From positions 280,684 to 344,683 of the forward strand of contig VWZL01000165.1 of assembly GCA_013396915.1 (NCBI GenBank): a stretch of DNA of 64,000 nucleotides, given 5' to 3'. A program made the position numbers and the translations under genes. How positions within the stretch are numbered: position 1 is the stretch's first letter; each line of letters opens with the position of its first letter. This stretch comes from Stercorarius parasiticus (taxonomy: Eukaryota; Chordata; Aves; Charadriiformes; Stercorariidae). Under the pieces are notes generated by a model. The model saw nothing but the letters and a program-made list of their open reading frames with translations, had not been told where the DNA came from and searched no databases. Below are positions 1 to 13,559 of this stretch, piece after piece.

Positions 1-597
1 GGCATTATGGTATATGGCAGCAATTCATCTTTTTGCCATAGCTGTGTTGCGTAAGGCCCTGTTGGAGGTTACTGTGTACTCTCCTGAATTCACTTCCATT
101 CAAGCACAGTGGTTTAGGAAAAGCCTATTTTATAAACTGTTTAAGTCAACTGTGTTCATTCAGTCTCATATGAGTTTAGAGAGTGATTTTCATAAGATGC
201 TGACCCAAAAGAATGGGTCAGTAACTTAAAGGAGCAAAGGCCATTGTAAATATGGTAAACCATAGCTGTACTTCAACTTTGCCCTGACATGACTATTAGT
301 TAAGAGTAATACAAGATTAGAAACAATCCATACTTCCTTCAAAGCCTTATAGCAGCTCTTGAAAAAGCTTAAATGCAAGAAATTAGGCAATGATCCATTT
401 CTTAGCTTGACAGCTTATCCTCCTCTGCAAACATCTAATCATATGGCCCCAGCTTTGACACTTCACTAGAACTAGTTCAGAACATTATAAGGGTTTTGAT
501 AAAGAACATGACACTTAGACATTGCTTTATTCCAGAGCTGTATAGTCCCTCACAAAATGGGAGCTTTGTATTTTTCCAAGCTTCTCTGTGCTGAGAG
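1..597. other. Unannotated AT-rich sequence
   Basis: Single-copy-looking AT-rich DNA. The only open frames are short and resemble nothing known. I see no repeat, RNA gene or promoter here. Confidence 0.6.
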
Positions 598-766
598 AAA
601 AAAAAAAAAAGAAAAAGAAAAAGAAAAAGAAAAAGAAAAAGAAAAAGAAAAAGAAAAAGAAAAAGAAAAAGAAAAAGAAAAAGAAAAAGAAAAAGGAAAA
701 GGAAAAGGAAAAGGAAAAGGAAAAGGAAAAGGAAAAGGAAAAGGAAAAGGAAAAGGAAAAGGAAAA
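598..766. repeat. Compound hexamer microsatellite (GAAAAA)n then (GGAAAA)n
   Basis: After a short A run (598-610) come 14 GAAAAA units (611-694), followed without a break by 12 GGAAAA units (695-766). The two blocks differ by one A-to-G change per unit and keep the same six-base phase, so the second block probably spread from one mutated unit. The plus strand is purely purine for about 170 bases. Open frames across it encode only Lys/Glu/Gly or Phe/Pro/Ser runs and are not genes. Confidence 0.98.
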
Positions 767-3700
767 AGAAGAAAATAAAAATAATTATAGTTAAAAAAAC
801 CTGTGAAAAATTCTAGTTTAGTGCATAGATTGCATTTTGGAATGCTGATTCTCAAGTGCTAATTCAGATTGTTATTGGTTTATTAGTCCAAGACCAGTAC
901 TGAATAGGTGCACTTATATATATATTTGTAAAAGAAGCACATCATTCTTTTCCTTGGCTGTGCAATTTTATATTAAAATATCAATCATGAATGCTTGGGG
1001 ATGGAGGAGATTAGATTGTAATGCAGCAGTATTTTGCCTTATTACTAATTCTGGTTACTGCTCTGATCTAAGCCCTACCTCTGCCCTCCAATTCATCAGT
1101 ACGCTACCACTCAGCTGCTGAGAAGAGACGGCGATCTTGATAGTCAGACAGTTCTTAGTGACAATATTTCCCTTTTGGAGTACTGTTTTTCATCTGCCTC
1201 TCTGGCTCGCTCAATAATCATACACAATAGCATCATGTAAAACATTTTAGTTCGGTTATCTTCTGTTCATATTGCAAAGCTCTGGGGAGAAGATTACCCA
1301 TCTTTTATTGACTAAGTAGCAGAGTCCTTATATACCAGAGATTATTATTTGAATTCTTTCTCCACCAGCTCTGAAATATATTACTCTCACTTGCAATCAG
1401 ACAACCAGATTTCTGGGAGTTTTAAATATTTTTTTTTAATTCCTTGCTGGAAAGCTGTTTCATGGCTTTTTATTATAAATTGCCAGATTGTACTTTCAAA
1501 TTGAAAATACATAGGAATAATGTTAGGAAGCTAAAATGAATTCCAGCACAAAAATCCCCCACCTCTGCAGTTTCTCAAGGTTGGTGGATTTTTGTATAAT
1601 AATCTTTTTTTAAAGTCATGTATTTTTTATGAGTCTGAGACACACCGATTCCAATAAGTCTTTGGGCTATAGAAATAGAAAAGAAACAGGATGTAATGTT
1701 GCATATCATAATATATGAAGCAATCATTCAAATGTAGCTTGCAGTAAGTCAATAAAGCTCTACTGTACTGAAGCAACTGAAGGGTAGGATATTCAGGCAA
1801 AAGACGTTTATTCAGTGCATGTGAAGACCATTTTTTTTTTTTTCCTAGTTTTCAAAATGTGCCTGAAATGTATTGCTAATTCCTCGCAACTAAACCAGTA
1901 ACAATGTGGTAGGTGTGTTAATGGTCGTAGGAAAAATAGAGCATGGACAGATTTTGCTTTTGCATTTCTTAGAACAGGCAAAGTCCTGTGAATACAAAAT
2001 TCTGCGTTTCTTTAGTCTGCCTTGCGATGGTGAAAATTATTGCAGCTACAGGTGTGCTGTTCTGTGTGCTCTTGCCAGTTCTGAAGAATGGAGAAAGGGT
2101 TGGAGAACCTGTGCTTCACAGAATCTGAGGGCCTTTAGGCAGCTGAGACCGTGCTGCAGAGCCCTTGGAAAACCCTGTGTGCTAACTAATAAATGTTAAT
2201 GGTTGCACAGTATAAACCACACATCTTGACAACCTTCTGAGGTACCATGGGTAGGTTAACGTATTTTCATTATAGGCATTAAAGGATGTTATTTGGACAA
2301 AGCAGAGTGAGATAGTCAAACTGAAGATCTATTCAGTGCAGGATGGGGAACATGAGGCCCAGGATGACTGTGTTGGTTGCATTTACCAGAAAATATCCCC
2401 ATGAGAAGGAAGTCACGACTTCTTGTGACAATGAGCAACGTAGAGGAATTTGGTTCCAGGGCTGGGATCTGGGTCTAGAAACAGAATTAGGAGGAAAACC
2501 TTTTCTCAGTGCAGGAGCAGGAACGAGACCTTGGCAAAGGCCACATTGTGTGTGCAGCAAGAATTGTGCCAGTTCATGCACTCAGTGGCAATCCTGGCAT
2601 ACAGATGACATGCACCACATTCTCTTGTATGATGGACACCCTCTTGTCACAACCAAAGTCAGAAAATTAACTGGGTTTTTTTTGTGGAGCTGCCTTTCAT
2701 CCAGGGGTGTCTGCTGGGTTGTGATGAGGAAACTATACTGATGCTGATGTTAGGGCCAGTCCCTTGCATAACCTGGGGCACAGAAGTCTGCTTGGCAGGA
2801 AAAAGTCTCCATCTGCTGCTGCTGAAACTACTTCTTTTCGATGTATGGCAATGATCCATAAAGGCCGTCAGTATATTTTGTAGAAGGTGATACTTAACCA
2901 AATCAGGAGAATGAGATTCTCAAACCTCCTTATCAAAGCTGTGACCCAAAAGCAATTAAGCAAGGTCTGATCACATCATTACAGCAAAGACTACACAAAA
3001 ACATCCAACTATTTTGAGGGAATGTGAGAAAAGTGATGAAGATGAACACTCTCTTCCCTCTCTCCTCTCCCTGGACCTACCTAATGATGCAGGAATCCAG
3101 CATGGCTCAGAACAATAAGCATTTCGTGCTCACATCAACACGGCTGTGATGCAAAAAGGAAAAGGCATAGAATTCATCTAAAATATCTTAGCTGTTACAT
3201 TTATTTGCCTGAAAGAGAGAAAAGTGGTTTCATTATGCTGCCCTCTAGGTTATAAGAGCAGCATTCATTCAGGGAGAAGGAGAGAAACAATGCTTTGTGA
3301 TTTTTCTGATAAAGCCAGCATGAGTCAGATTTCAAACATTAAGTAAAAAATACTTATCTCATGCTGATCACAATCAGTCTCCAAAGTAAAAAAGACAATG
3401 GGAAATCAATATGCATCTCTACTCATTTGTATTCGCTGAGCAGAGAAAGAGGGACATGTAATTGAATAAATCACTTACTATGTATTCTTCATTCAGCTTT
3501 CGTAGTCATAGTCTCTCCATCGGTTATCATTATATAATCTACTTTACATTTCAGGGCTGCACAAAATTATGTATTGATAATTCATGGAGAAGTTTCAGGT
3601 TTTCCTCAAGGCAGAAACTTACTTTCAACATTTCCTGCTTTCAGAGGTGCGATGCCCTTCTAGGGATCTCTGCAGGGAGTTTGCACAGGGCTAAGGTTCA

Positions 3701-5113
3701 AAAGGCAGAATTAGCAATAAGACTTTCAGAAACTGAATTAATGGACTAACTGAAAATTAATTTTATACCAGTATAACATTTACTTCTCGGGAACTTAAAA
3801 ACAGGCTAGAATGCTGTTCATTGTGTTACTTCTTTAGTGTAGAAAACAAACAAACCAATTGCTTTTATAAAATCCAACTTTATTACACACTCCATGGCTG
3901 TTTCAGAGAACATTCTGACAAACAGAATGCAAGGGACCAGGGGCAATTTAATTATAATTTTGTGCGTATGGAGGTTCACCAGATGGCAAATATCTTTGCT
4001 GCAAGAAGAAATCCTTGAAGACAGGGAATGTTCAAAGTTCAGATGGTACTTTTTATATGTCTGATGTTAAGTAGAACTGGAGCTAATGATAAAAGACCTG
4101 GTAAGACAGACTTAAAGGTGGATAAGACTTAGTCATAGGTTGGGCCTCTTAATTACCCTCATGTTTATGCTTCTGAGTAATGCATTGTTAATTCTAGCAA
4201 GGGTGTTCACACTTCAAGGGTGGCATATGAGTACATTTAGATAATGCCAATAATAACTTGTTTGTACAAGGCTGAGAATCCTCTAAACATCTGTCAGAAG
4301 TTTAGTTGTTTTTCTTCCGCTAGAGAAAAATACTTTCCTGGAATTGCATGTTGTCTTGGATAATGCCATCCTATTTGCCATTACATCATCCTCATGACTC
4401 TAGAGTGTGAGTCAGGGTACGGATTGTTAGAATCCCACCTGTGTTAGACCTAGGTTCTCTTTTAAGTTCCATGTAGCACTCCAGGGTACCTATTCTTTGG
4501 GTTTATGCTGAATTTATTGGGTACCCTCATCTTTAGCTTGAGTGTTCCTGGTGCACTTAAGTTTAATTGCTTACATTTGTCCAAAGCATCTCTTCTAGGA
4601 AATAAAGCACTAAAACCCCAGCATTGCTTCATGGGGATGTAGATAAAGACAGTCAGGAATCTGAACTCCATCACTTGTGAAGCCACAAAGGGAATAGATG
4701 TACAGGACTGTGATCAGCTTCATGTGATATTGGTTGTTGAAGGCACTACCCATTTTTTTGTGCAATAGGCTAGGGGCTAAAGTATTTATTGTGTCTGTGT
4801 TCTTCTCATTCTGAATGCAATGCAGTGCAGTTATGCAGTGGGGTGTCCTAGTGACAGCCTTTGCCATCCCTCAGAAAGTTTGTTACAGCAGATAAGCAGA
4901 TGAGGCACGCAGTGAGAAGATGGCAAAACTATTTTACACACTTTACTCCCTGGAAAATTTATTCTGAGCTCGTGATGATGTAATCTAAAATACACACATT
5001 GCTGGATAAAATATAAAAATATATAGGTGGATAGTTACAGGAGGGGTTGTTGAAGAAATTTGGGTACCAAGCCCCTAGAGGAGTGATATGGTTTAGGCAT
5101 CCCCATGATCACT
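767..5113. other. Unannotated sequence, no recognisable gene
   Basis: AT-rich unique sequence. The longest open frame (2343-2741 plus, 132 codons) overlaps open frames on the other strand and has no motif I recognise, so it was not called. No CR1, LTR or SINE signature was found. Confidence 0.55.
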
Positions 5114-5143
5114 GAAGGTACACAACTGGTGTTGTGTACCTTC
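5114..5143. repeat. Perfect inverted repeat, 13-bp stem and 4-nt loop
   Basis: GAAGGTACACAAC (5114-5126) is followed by the loop TGGT (5127-5130) and then the exact reverse complement (5131-5143). The flanking bases do not pair, so the structure is too short for a microRNA precursor. A stem this long is not expected by chance in 64 kb. Template-switch mutation is one plausible origin (inference). Confidence 0.95.
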
Positions 5144-8100
5144 CTGCTCCTGCTCCACGTGACATTCTTAATCTTCCTTCTCCTTGCAGCCCCAAAGTTT
5201 TAGCACAGTTATAAGGGAGGCAAGCAAATAAGTGAATGCACAAAGGGTAGGCAGAACCAGCAGATAATATATGAACAGAGTTGTTCCTACTGAATTTTTA
5301 GTGTCTTGATTCAAATACTAACTTTTACTGTATCTTAAATTCTCAATTTTGTTTTACCCAGACCCAGCCACTAGTGAATTGTCCCTCTTTTTGTCCAGAT
5401 TCAGTCCTAGATGAAGCTCTTTAGAGAGGCACGACAGCTGTCTGTGCATGAACTCACCCTTGCATTGCTGGAGACTGCAGTTCAGAAACTCCCACACTGT
5501 GTCTGCTCACGGGAGTATGGGTCCAGAGGGAGCAGAGATGTGTTTAGTGGGGCATCAGTGGGGCTCACTAGTTACAGAAAGCACTATGCTACCATAATTG
5601 GGTTGTTTACAGGCCTAAACTGGTACAGTAGTGTGTTATTGTAGATTAGCACTAGTTTGCACTCCCTATGTTCAGCTTGAAAAAGCCAGAAAAGGTGTAG
5701 AAACAGGGTTTCATATTCATATCTATGAGCACATTTCAATATAGGAGAAAATAAGAAAATTATTCTGGCTACATCTACACTATACTTAGAAAATATAAGT
5801 AATGTGTATTTAATTCAAACTGGCCCTGACACCAGTTACACTGAAAGCACAACAGAACCGTCTTCAGCCCTGGCAGCACAAGGCTATCTGGAGCCAGGCA
5901 TGTGGTCTCAGGGGCTGAACCTGTGCTGCCTTTTTGGCTTTTAGTCTCTGAGCTAAATAAACTGAAGTAAGTACATACATATTTCTGTGGGCTGCAGCCA
6001 CATGCCTGACTACAGAGTGGATATATCTTGAAAAGTAAGAGGTCCTGCTACACTTACCAAGACATGGTGTTGCACTAGGAAGATAGTAATGTCAGCTGTA
6101 TGGCATTTGCTCTGAAAGCAATGCAGATCCAAAGTGTATTTTAAAAATACATTTGTTATCATTTCATTGGTTGCCTGCAATGATTTAGTTAAATCAGTAA
6201 ACAATTTAGAACTAGACCTCATAAAAATATATCCCTTGCTTAATCTTCTGGCTTGCTCCAGATGGAATACTTTCTGCTATTCTCTAGACTCCTCTTTCTA
6301 AATATCTTAAGGCTGAGTGACAAGAAATAAATTAGGTCTCCATCCACCCGAGAAGGAGTGGAGAATTATTATTTGTCTACTATAGCTAATCTTTTTACTA
6401 ACTTCCGCAGTCTGGATTCTTACTAATAGTCTGTCTGTAACCTTCCTCTGAGGAAACCCAGAAAGACCTACTGCCTTAGACCTTTCTCCTGTCCAGGTGA
6501 ATGAAGGGTCAGTCCCTAAGGTTCTGTAATAACTTGCTCACATTACCACAGCAAAGTTAAGGATACTTTTTAACTCATTCATGCTAGGAGACTTGTAGTG
6601 AGTAAAGCTGCAACGTCTTTATTACTGAGCTGCAATCAATCAATTGTGGACTCAGTGATCCATTTATAGTGATACCACTTCATATCAACACACCAGTACC
6701 AGCATACAGGAGAAATAACTATAACACCATCTGAAAAAGCCAGGCTTGCTGGCACATGATGTAAATGTTGGCAAGCTATATGACAGTGCTTGAAAAGAAG
6801 GCAATCTTCAAACAAAAGGCAACTTTCTTCTTCACTTTGAAATGCTTACAGGTAGTCTTAAACAGCTCTTTTTACTGTGCACTGTCTCCCTCTCTTTTTT
6901 AACTAGCAATCTTTTTTGAAATATAGTAAAGTTTCTTTTTTATTTTTAGCAAAACTGCAGAGCACTGGATGCTGGGGACAGCTGGAGTGTGTGGGATGTG
7001 GCATGCTATTTATTCTCCTCACTCTGAGAAAGCAGCAGATGGGTGACTACTTTATTAAATCAGAGTCCATGTATGGTATCTTCCAGATGTTGACCACATG
7101 ATCTCCCCCGCTATGACATGAAGAACCTATTCCTGTGTGCCCACTTTTTAAAATTCTGGTTCATAAGTGTTCATTCCACCAAATTGCTGAGCTGCTGATT
7201 CACATCTGTCTTGTTTTACTGATGGAAGAGGGGAGATGGTCTTTAAAAAAGAAGAAAACAACAACTGAGAGCTTTTCATATAATTTTAAGTACTTTCTAT
7301 TGCATTTATAAACATACAACAGAGCTTGCAGTCACTTCATTTCAAGTATTATGGTGTATGCTTTAATGGCACAGCATGCTTATAAATACATCATCATTTA
7401 AAGGAACAGCAATAGGACACCTGTAAGAAAGAGAAAGGGAGAAGACATTTTCACGCCTGTATTAAGCAAAGGATATAGAGGACTGAACAGCCACTGGGTG
7501 GGCAGCTGATCAACAGTGGAGGAATAAATCTCAATGTCAGCTAGGAGGCATTCGTGGTTGGACTTCTAATAACCACAAGGCCAATCCTGAGTCACGATCA
7601 GCCCCAACCAGGCCAAAACAGAACCTTGCCCAGCTTTTTTTGTTATCCATAATCAGCACATAGAGACCCCAGCAGAACTGCTCCATCTGCTTAGTTGCAC
7701 GGGAGACACACTATGGCATGAAGGCTGGAGTTATTCTGTACAAGTAATTATGTCTAGTTTTCTTTGCTGAGAAGAAAGAACAGGTGAACATTTCACAAGT
7801 GAAGGAAAATTGTTTCACTTTCTCTAGGATATGAAAAGTAAAGGTTTGAAAACTTAAATATTTCCAAAGAGTCAGACCAAGTGAGTCTAAGCAGCAGAGC
7901 TTCTCGTACCCTAGGTGGCTCCACATGGCTCTGCACTGTGCAGTGCATTATGAGTGATGTGTTTCTACTCAACCAAAGAAGTACCTGAGACCTGAGGTAG
8001 TTTGAATCTGACACAAGTCATTCTTTGCATGAGGGCTGCAGAGGAATGATAGGAAATAAAATGAATTCCCCCACCATATTGTTCACCACCATGAGGAGCG

Positions 8101-9125
8101 AGCAGATATCCACGCTGGGGCTGTTAGAGCTCTGTAGTCTACAATGGTCAGATGATAAAGCCAGCGCGCAGTGAAGCAGGTACGAGCTATTTCCCGTTCC
8201 AGCTACACCATGGGACAGAGCCATCCAACAGAACTTGTGGAAGTTTCTACACAAAGAAACAGGTACTCAGGGTGGGTGCAGACATGATTTTACAAGTACA
8301 TCTGTTCTGTTTATTTTTGCTTCTTTGCAGTATTATCAACTTCTGCTCCATATGGATGATCCATATTGTGCCTTGGTGAAATGATACCACATTATGCTTT
8401 TATGCTTTTATCATCAAACACTACTCATGAAAAAATCACCAGGTTTGCCTAGGTTCATCTGTTCAATTTATTTTCCCAAAACTTTATTTTGAATAAAACA
8501 CCTACGGTAAATGTGATTTATGTAAATGAATAAAACAAAACAGTTATATAAGCTTTTTGAATCATTCAGATCCTTTCTGTTGCTGTTAAACCATATGAAA
8601 TACTCTACCAACATGTTTTCTTTGGGCTATTTCATTTCTGAAGTCTTACGGCTAAATATATGAAATAATAGGATATGTACAAAAGCTTTCATTTTGATTT
8701 TATTTCCATTCTCTATGCCAATCTTTTCAGACAAAGCAGCTCTAATATTTCAAAGCAAGTTTTACTTATGAGTTTTTCCAGTCTCTTTCCAAATGCCTGT
8801 TGCAATCGTTCCCTTCCCATCTTGGAAGTGGACTTTCTTTTCATCTTTTCCTTTTTCTTCTGTGTTTTCCCCCTCCAGACCTCAAGTCAGAGAAAAGAGG
8901 CCAAAAAAAAAATAATACTCTAATAGCTTTAAAGAAGCAGGTTGATAATTTTTTAGTCCTATGATGTTGCTAATCCCTCTGTGTCCTTTTTCCACCCCAA
9001 GCTCAACCTTGCAGTCCCCTGACAAGTCATCCATTCCTAGCGACCCCAAGGCTATTCAGGGGAGTGAGGAGATAGATATTGGGTCACTGGTATGTTGCAT
9101 TTGATATAAGACCAAAATTTTAAAA
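5144..9125. other. Unannotated sequence, no recognisable gene
   Basis: Unique AT-rich DNA. Open frames are all under 85 codons and overlap on both strands. No mobile element could be recognised with confidence. Confidence 0.55.
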
Positions 9126-9172
9126 ATATACGGAGGAAAAAAAGGAGAAAAGGAAAAAAGGAAAAAAGAGAA
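9126..9172. repeat. Polypurine tract (A/G-rich)
   Basis: Imperfect GGAAAA-like purine run on the plus strand, low complexity, next to the GC-richer island that follows. Confidence 0.85.
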
Positions 9173-9183
9173 ACTGAGTGAAG

Positions 9184-9932
9184 TCAGTTGTGCAGCCTTG
9201 GACAGCTAGAATATCTTTTGCAGGTTCTGCTGAAACTTTGCTCCCCGTACAAGTCAGCACAGCCCGTGAGCCTCTCTAGGCCTGCTCCCTGAGCCTGTCT
9301 GAGGGCAAAGGATAATGCACTTGCCTCATCAAGTAACCCTTGTGTCAGGACCCTGAGATTCTGCTCCACCTGGTCCATTCTGGCAATGGGCCGCACTAAG
9401 CCTCAGCCTGTCCCCGTCCCAATGCCCAGGTCTGGGGCTGCCCCCAGTACTCTGGCTGCCCTGCACAGCCACCCCAGGGAGCCCCCACCACCCTGCCCCC
9501 TGCTATGCCCTGACATTCTCTATGGCATCAAGCTGTGTCCCAGGGCTGCCTGAAAAAGAAGCAAGGCGAACTGAGATTTTCTTTCTCCATTTCTCAGAGG
9601 AAGCAGTGTCTGTCAGGCAATCCCACTCACCCTCATGCTGCAGTTGCACACTCAGTCCCAGCAGGTCCATAAGCATGTCTTCTACTGCTGGTATGTCCAC
9701 ATAAGGACACACTTGAATATAACGCGACAATAATCTGGACGCAAACTGACAAGAACCAGCGACTACTGGGACTTGGGATTTCAAAGATGCTCATTGCCTT
9801 GGAGCATCCAACCTTGCCCAGATGTTTCCCATCTTGATACATAAAGGTTCTTTCTCTCATTTTTGAGAGGGGGGGGCATCTTTTTCTAAATAAACAACTT
9901 ATCTGACTCATGTTTATGTCACTCATGTCCAT
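9184..9932 (-). other. GC-richer island with coding-like frames and a possible 81-nt intron
   Basis: The composition shifts from AT-rich to GC-rich between about 9240 and 9540. On the minus strand, a frame at 9784-9503 ends in a stop. It contains a donor-like GTGAGT (9630-9625) and a pyrimidine-rich acceptor ending CTTTTTCAG at 9550. The interval between them is 81 nt, a multiple of three, and removing it leaves the frame open to the same stop. A second minus-strand frame (9396-9184) lies downstream. I do not recognise the protein, and an upstream stop lies just before 9784. It could be a fragment of an unknown gene, a non-coding RNA or chance. These splice sites are predictions by eye. Confidence 0.3.
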
Positions 9933-12430
9933 CTTCTACATAATGACTACTGCTCACTTCTTAACTACTCCTTTACAAACACCAGTCCACTGGTCTAGTT
10001 GATATTACTAGAAACACTGTCAGTGAAGAATGGAGATAGTCAAACAGTTGCAGTTAAAGTCAGATTTACAGAAGACAGCAACAGGATGTTGTTCCTGTCC
10101 TAACTTGTCTTCCGACTAATTCTAATTCAGCAGTCAGGCAATCTCAGCTTCAAATCCTTTTGGCTGGTTTAGACTTTAGGCCTATTTTCTTCCAGCAGCA
10201 CAGCCTTGCCCACGGTGACTTTACTTCAGTGCTAGTTTTCTACACACAGAGATTGTGCAGCTTTAGATACATCATTTCACTATCGTATGGTATGACATCA
10301 GCTATCATCAGGGCTGGATGAAGCTATTTTGGTCCAGCAGCTCTTCATATGATGGAATTATTCCCTGCAGAAAAGAAATAAGTCATACTTGTGCAACCAG
10401 TTTTTTAAAAGTATAAGTGTTTCTGCATTAAGGGCTATAGTGGTATAACTATTGCATTTTTTTTAATCACAGAAATCAACCAAGCCTGTATGTTGACAGG
10501 TTATGTTTCCCTGGGGCCTTCAACTGCACTTGGATAAGGAAAATATTTTGTTCATCAGGTTCATGAAGTCATTTAGAGGGACAAAAATCACTTCTATCCA
10601 TAGAATAATGTTGACAATATATTTCATTGTTTTGGGGTGTATTTTCTGTCAGTGGAAGTGTATTGGTGGCTTGGGGAGAAAGGAAATGAATTTGAACATG
10701 TTTGATGACAGAAGACAAAAAAGAGAAAAGACAGTATTGCTATGTTTTTTTCCATCCACATTATTTTTGTATGACAGTATCAACAGTGTTTATCTTTAAG
10801 AAATGGAGTAACAGGTATGATTGTACAGCAAAAAAATAATTAAGGATATAGAAATAGTATAATTAGGATCTTCCATTCACCTTGTCTCATTCTGCAATAG
10901 CAGGGAAATATTGTGTGACTTTCAAAGGCAGCACAAGCAGGGAGCGGAGGAAGGAATAAACTTTTCCCACAGAATATGTAAAGCCTGTGAAATTCTCTGA
11001 CATGTGGTATTGCAGAGGTTATCTGGATTTGGAAATGGAAGAAGCAGTTCAGTAACAAAACCACCTACCATTTAAAAATATACATAGAGAGACCATAATT
11101 GAATTTAGAAATATGTTCCATTTAGCTTCATGGTATTGGACAGCCCATAACTAATACACCCAGAGGAATTATTTGTTAGAACTATCAGTTTTCCTGTCTT
11201 CTGAGATGTCTACTAACTGCTTAACCAAACTAAGCAAGATGGCAAATCATATTTAGTGAAAATCTATTGAATCAAATGGATTTATAAGAAACAATAGAAA
11301 GGAACAGTGATGGAATGGAGTGATGGAGTGATAGAATGAAAAGGTGAAGAAGAGAAGGAATGGAAATAATACCAGCTATTTACTAGGATGATTTCATAGC
11401 TGTTGGACACTATCAAAGTTGCATAGAGCTTTAAGTAGAAGTGAAATCATAGGCATGAGTGCACTTGGGTATTTAACTCTTCTAATATCAATGTTGAAGA
11501 CTGTGTAGAGGTGCCAGGCAGATATGGCTGAAGGTACTGCTTAATATTTACTTCTGTTGTTCAAGACTTCATTTTGGGCCATCTGTTTTTCATTATGAAA
11601 AAGAGAGATCAATTATTCTGTTACTTATTTTTCTTAACGCATCTGCTATCACAAAATAAGAGAGCTACTCTTAAATCTTACCTCCAAACTGCTTTGTTCT
11701 CCTGTAGGTTGGCTAGCTTGCTTGTATGGACAATGGGCTGCAAAGCAGTGTTTTTGCTGGTTTGGGGCATTATAAAGGCTGGGAGGGATTCATTTTAATG
11801 TGATAAGTTTTGCTGGGACCCGACATAGGTGAAAAATCAGTCTTGTGTGGTCTGTACGTTGCATGGGAAAAGTCTGAGAGGCCTTAAAACAGGTGTTCGA
11901 CAGATGCATGGACAAGGATGATCATGAACAGACTTTTACTGGAGCTCTTTTGCCATAAGGATCTACATTACCTACTGCTGGTCAAGGTTGGCAGAGTATT
12001 ATTTTCCTTACCTGTTCAAGGGGAATGAACAGATGTGGTGTAGCTCTATACAGTTTCTTCCAGCCAAAAATGGCAAATATCTTCCTTGTAGTTTGGGATT
12101 GTGTCCTCTTCTGCTGTTAAGAGCAACTTCTTTCTTGGAAAAAAAAATACTGTCAGTATATAAAAGTATTTCAGTTGTTAATCTCTAATAAACTGCAGAA
12201 ATGTGTATGTACATATTTATGCCCCAAATAGCTAAAGCTGTAGTATTTACATGCTTCTCATGGCCCTATTTTTGTTTATATATATAACTGCATTCACTGA
12301 TTTTGAAAAATACCTGTGTTTTGGCCAACAGAACCGTGTGGAGAGTGAAGAAAACAGAAAAATGCTGCTATCTTTTCTCTCCTCTCATCTTGCTCTTTTT
12401 CTGCTTTTTCTTCCTCCCTCTGCCTCAGCC
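9933..12430. other. Unannotated sequence, no recognisable gene
   Basis: AT-rich unique DNA with only short open frames. A strong pyrimidine tract (12366-12428) ends in CCTCAG and looks like a 3' splice site on the plus strand, but no convincing exon follows it. Confidence 0.5.
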
Positions 12431-12456
12431 TAAATGTGACAGTCCTGTCACATTTA
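12431..12456. repeat. Perfect inverted repeat, 11-bp stem and 4-nt loop
   Basis: TAAATGTGACA (12431-12441), loop GTCC, then the exact reverse complement (12446-12456). It starts two bases after the acceptor-like pyrimidine tract. No function is known. Confidence 0.93.
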
Positions 12457-13009
12457 ATCCACTGGACACAACTCAGATAACTTGCTCTCTAATGCTAAAG
12501 CTACTCCTTATACATTAGTGCACCTTTACATCATAGCTTTTCTTCAGCCCAGTGTCCTAAAACACAGGTGAATTTCCTTTTAGTTATTCCTTCTTGCATT
12601 TGGGGAACAGGGATTTCGAGTGAGAGGCAGATCAATCCCATGTGTGGCAACTTTTGGGTATCCCACACACCAGACCCCCACTCAAAAATGTCCTGTTAGA
12701 AGGCCTCCTCTGCAGCTGTAACCTACTGCATACTCTCCTCTGTCTCGAGTCACAATAATACAGAGAAGAAGGTATTTGAGTGGTCTGAATCTGCCAGTGC
12801 TCTCTTCACAACATATTAGATTTCTTTCCTCATCACTCCATATAATTTTCCTTTTTTTCTACTGATTTTTCAATTTTATCTTTCATTTGTACTTTCTTCC
12901 TTGCCTCTGATGACTCTCTTTTTGCTGTATTTTTACTGCAATTTTAATGGTCTTTTAGCCCTTCTGCTGTAACCCCTATGGAAATTTCTTCCTCTGTGCT
13001 TGAATACTG
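12457..13009. other. Unannotated sequence left of the CR1 cluster
   Basis: AT-rich and pyrimidine-rich sequence with no recognisable gene. The CR1 homology begins at about 13010. Confidence 0.5.
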
Positions 13010-13559
13010 GGGGAAAGCCAATGTCACTCCTATCTTCAAGAAGGGCAAGAAAAAGCACCCAGGGAACTAGAGGCTAGCCAGTCTCGCTTCGATCCCTGGG
13101 AAGGTGGTGGAGCATCTAATCCTGGAAAATATTTCCAGGCATAGTAAGGAAAAGAAAATTAGCAGGAGTAGTCAGCATGGTTTCACCAAGCGGAAGTCAT
13201 GGTTGACCAACGAGATAAACTTTTACTTGAAATGACTGGCGTGGTAGATGAGGGGAGAGCAATGCATATTGTCTAACTGGACGTCAGAAAAGCCTTTGAC
13301 AGTGTCTTTCATAAGATCATCATAAAAAAGCTGTTAATGTATGGGTTGGATGAGCAGACAGTGGGACAGGTTGAAAACTGGATGAATGGCTGTGCCCGGA
13401 AGGTGGAGATCAGTATCATGAAGTCCAGTCAAAGGCCAGTAACTAGTGATGTACCCCAAAGTCCAGTCCCGCTTAACATTTTCATTAATCATCTGGATGA
13501 TAGGACAGAGTGTACCTTCAGCAAGTTTGCTGATGACACAAAACTGGGAGGAGTTGCTG

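Noticed and set aside
550..855. Open frames of about 70-100 codons on both strands over the hexamer repeat
   Set aside because: They encode only Lys/Glu/Gly or Phe/Pro/Ser runs produced by the microsatellite.
2343..2741. 132-codon plus-strand frame
   Set aside because: No domain recognised, and comparable open frames on the opposite strand cover the same DNA.
5770..6000. Words resembling a hAT-type DNA transposon end (CTACATCTACACTATAC)
   Set aside because: No terminal inverted repeats or 8-bp target duplication could be found.
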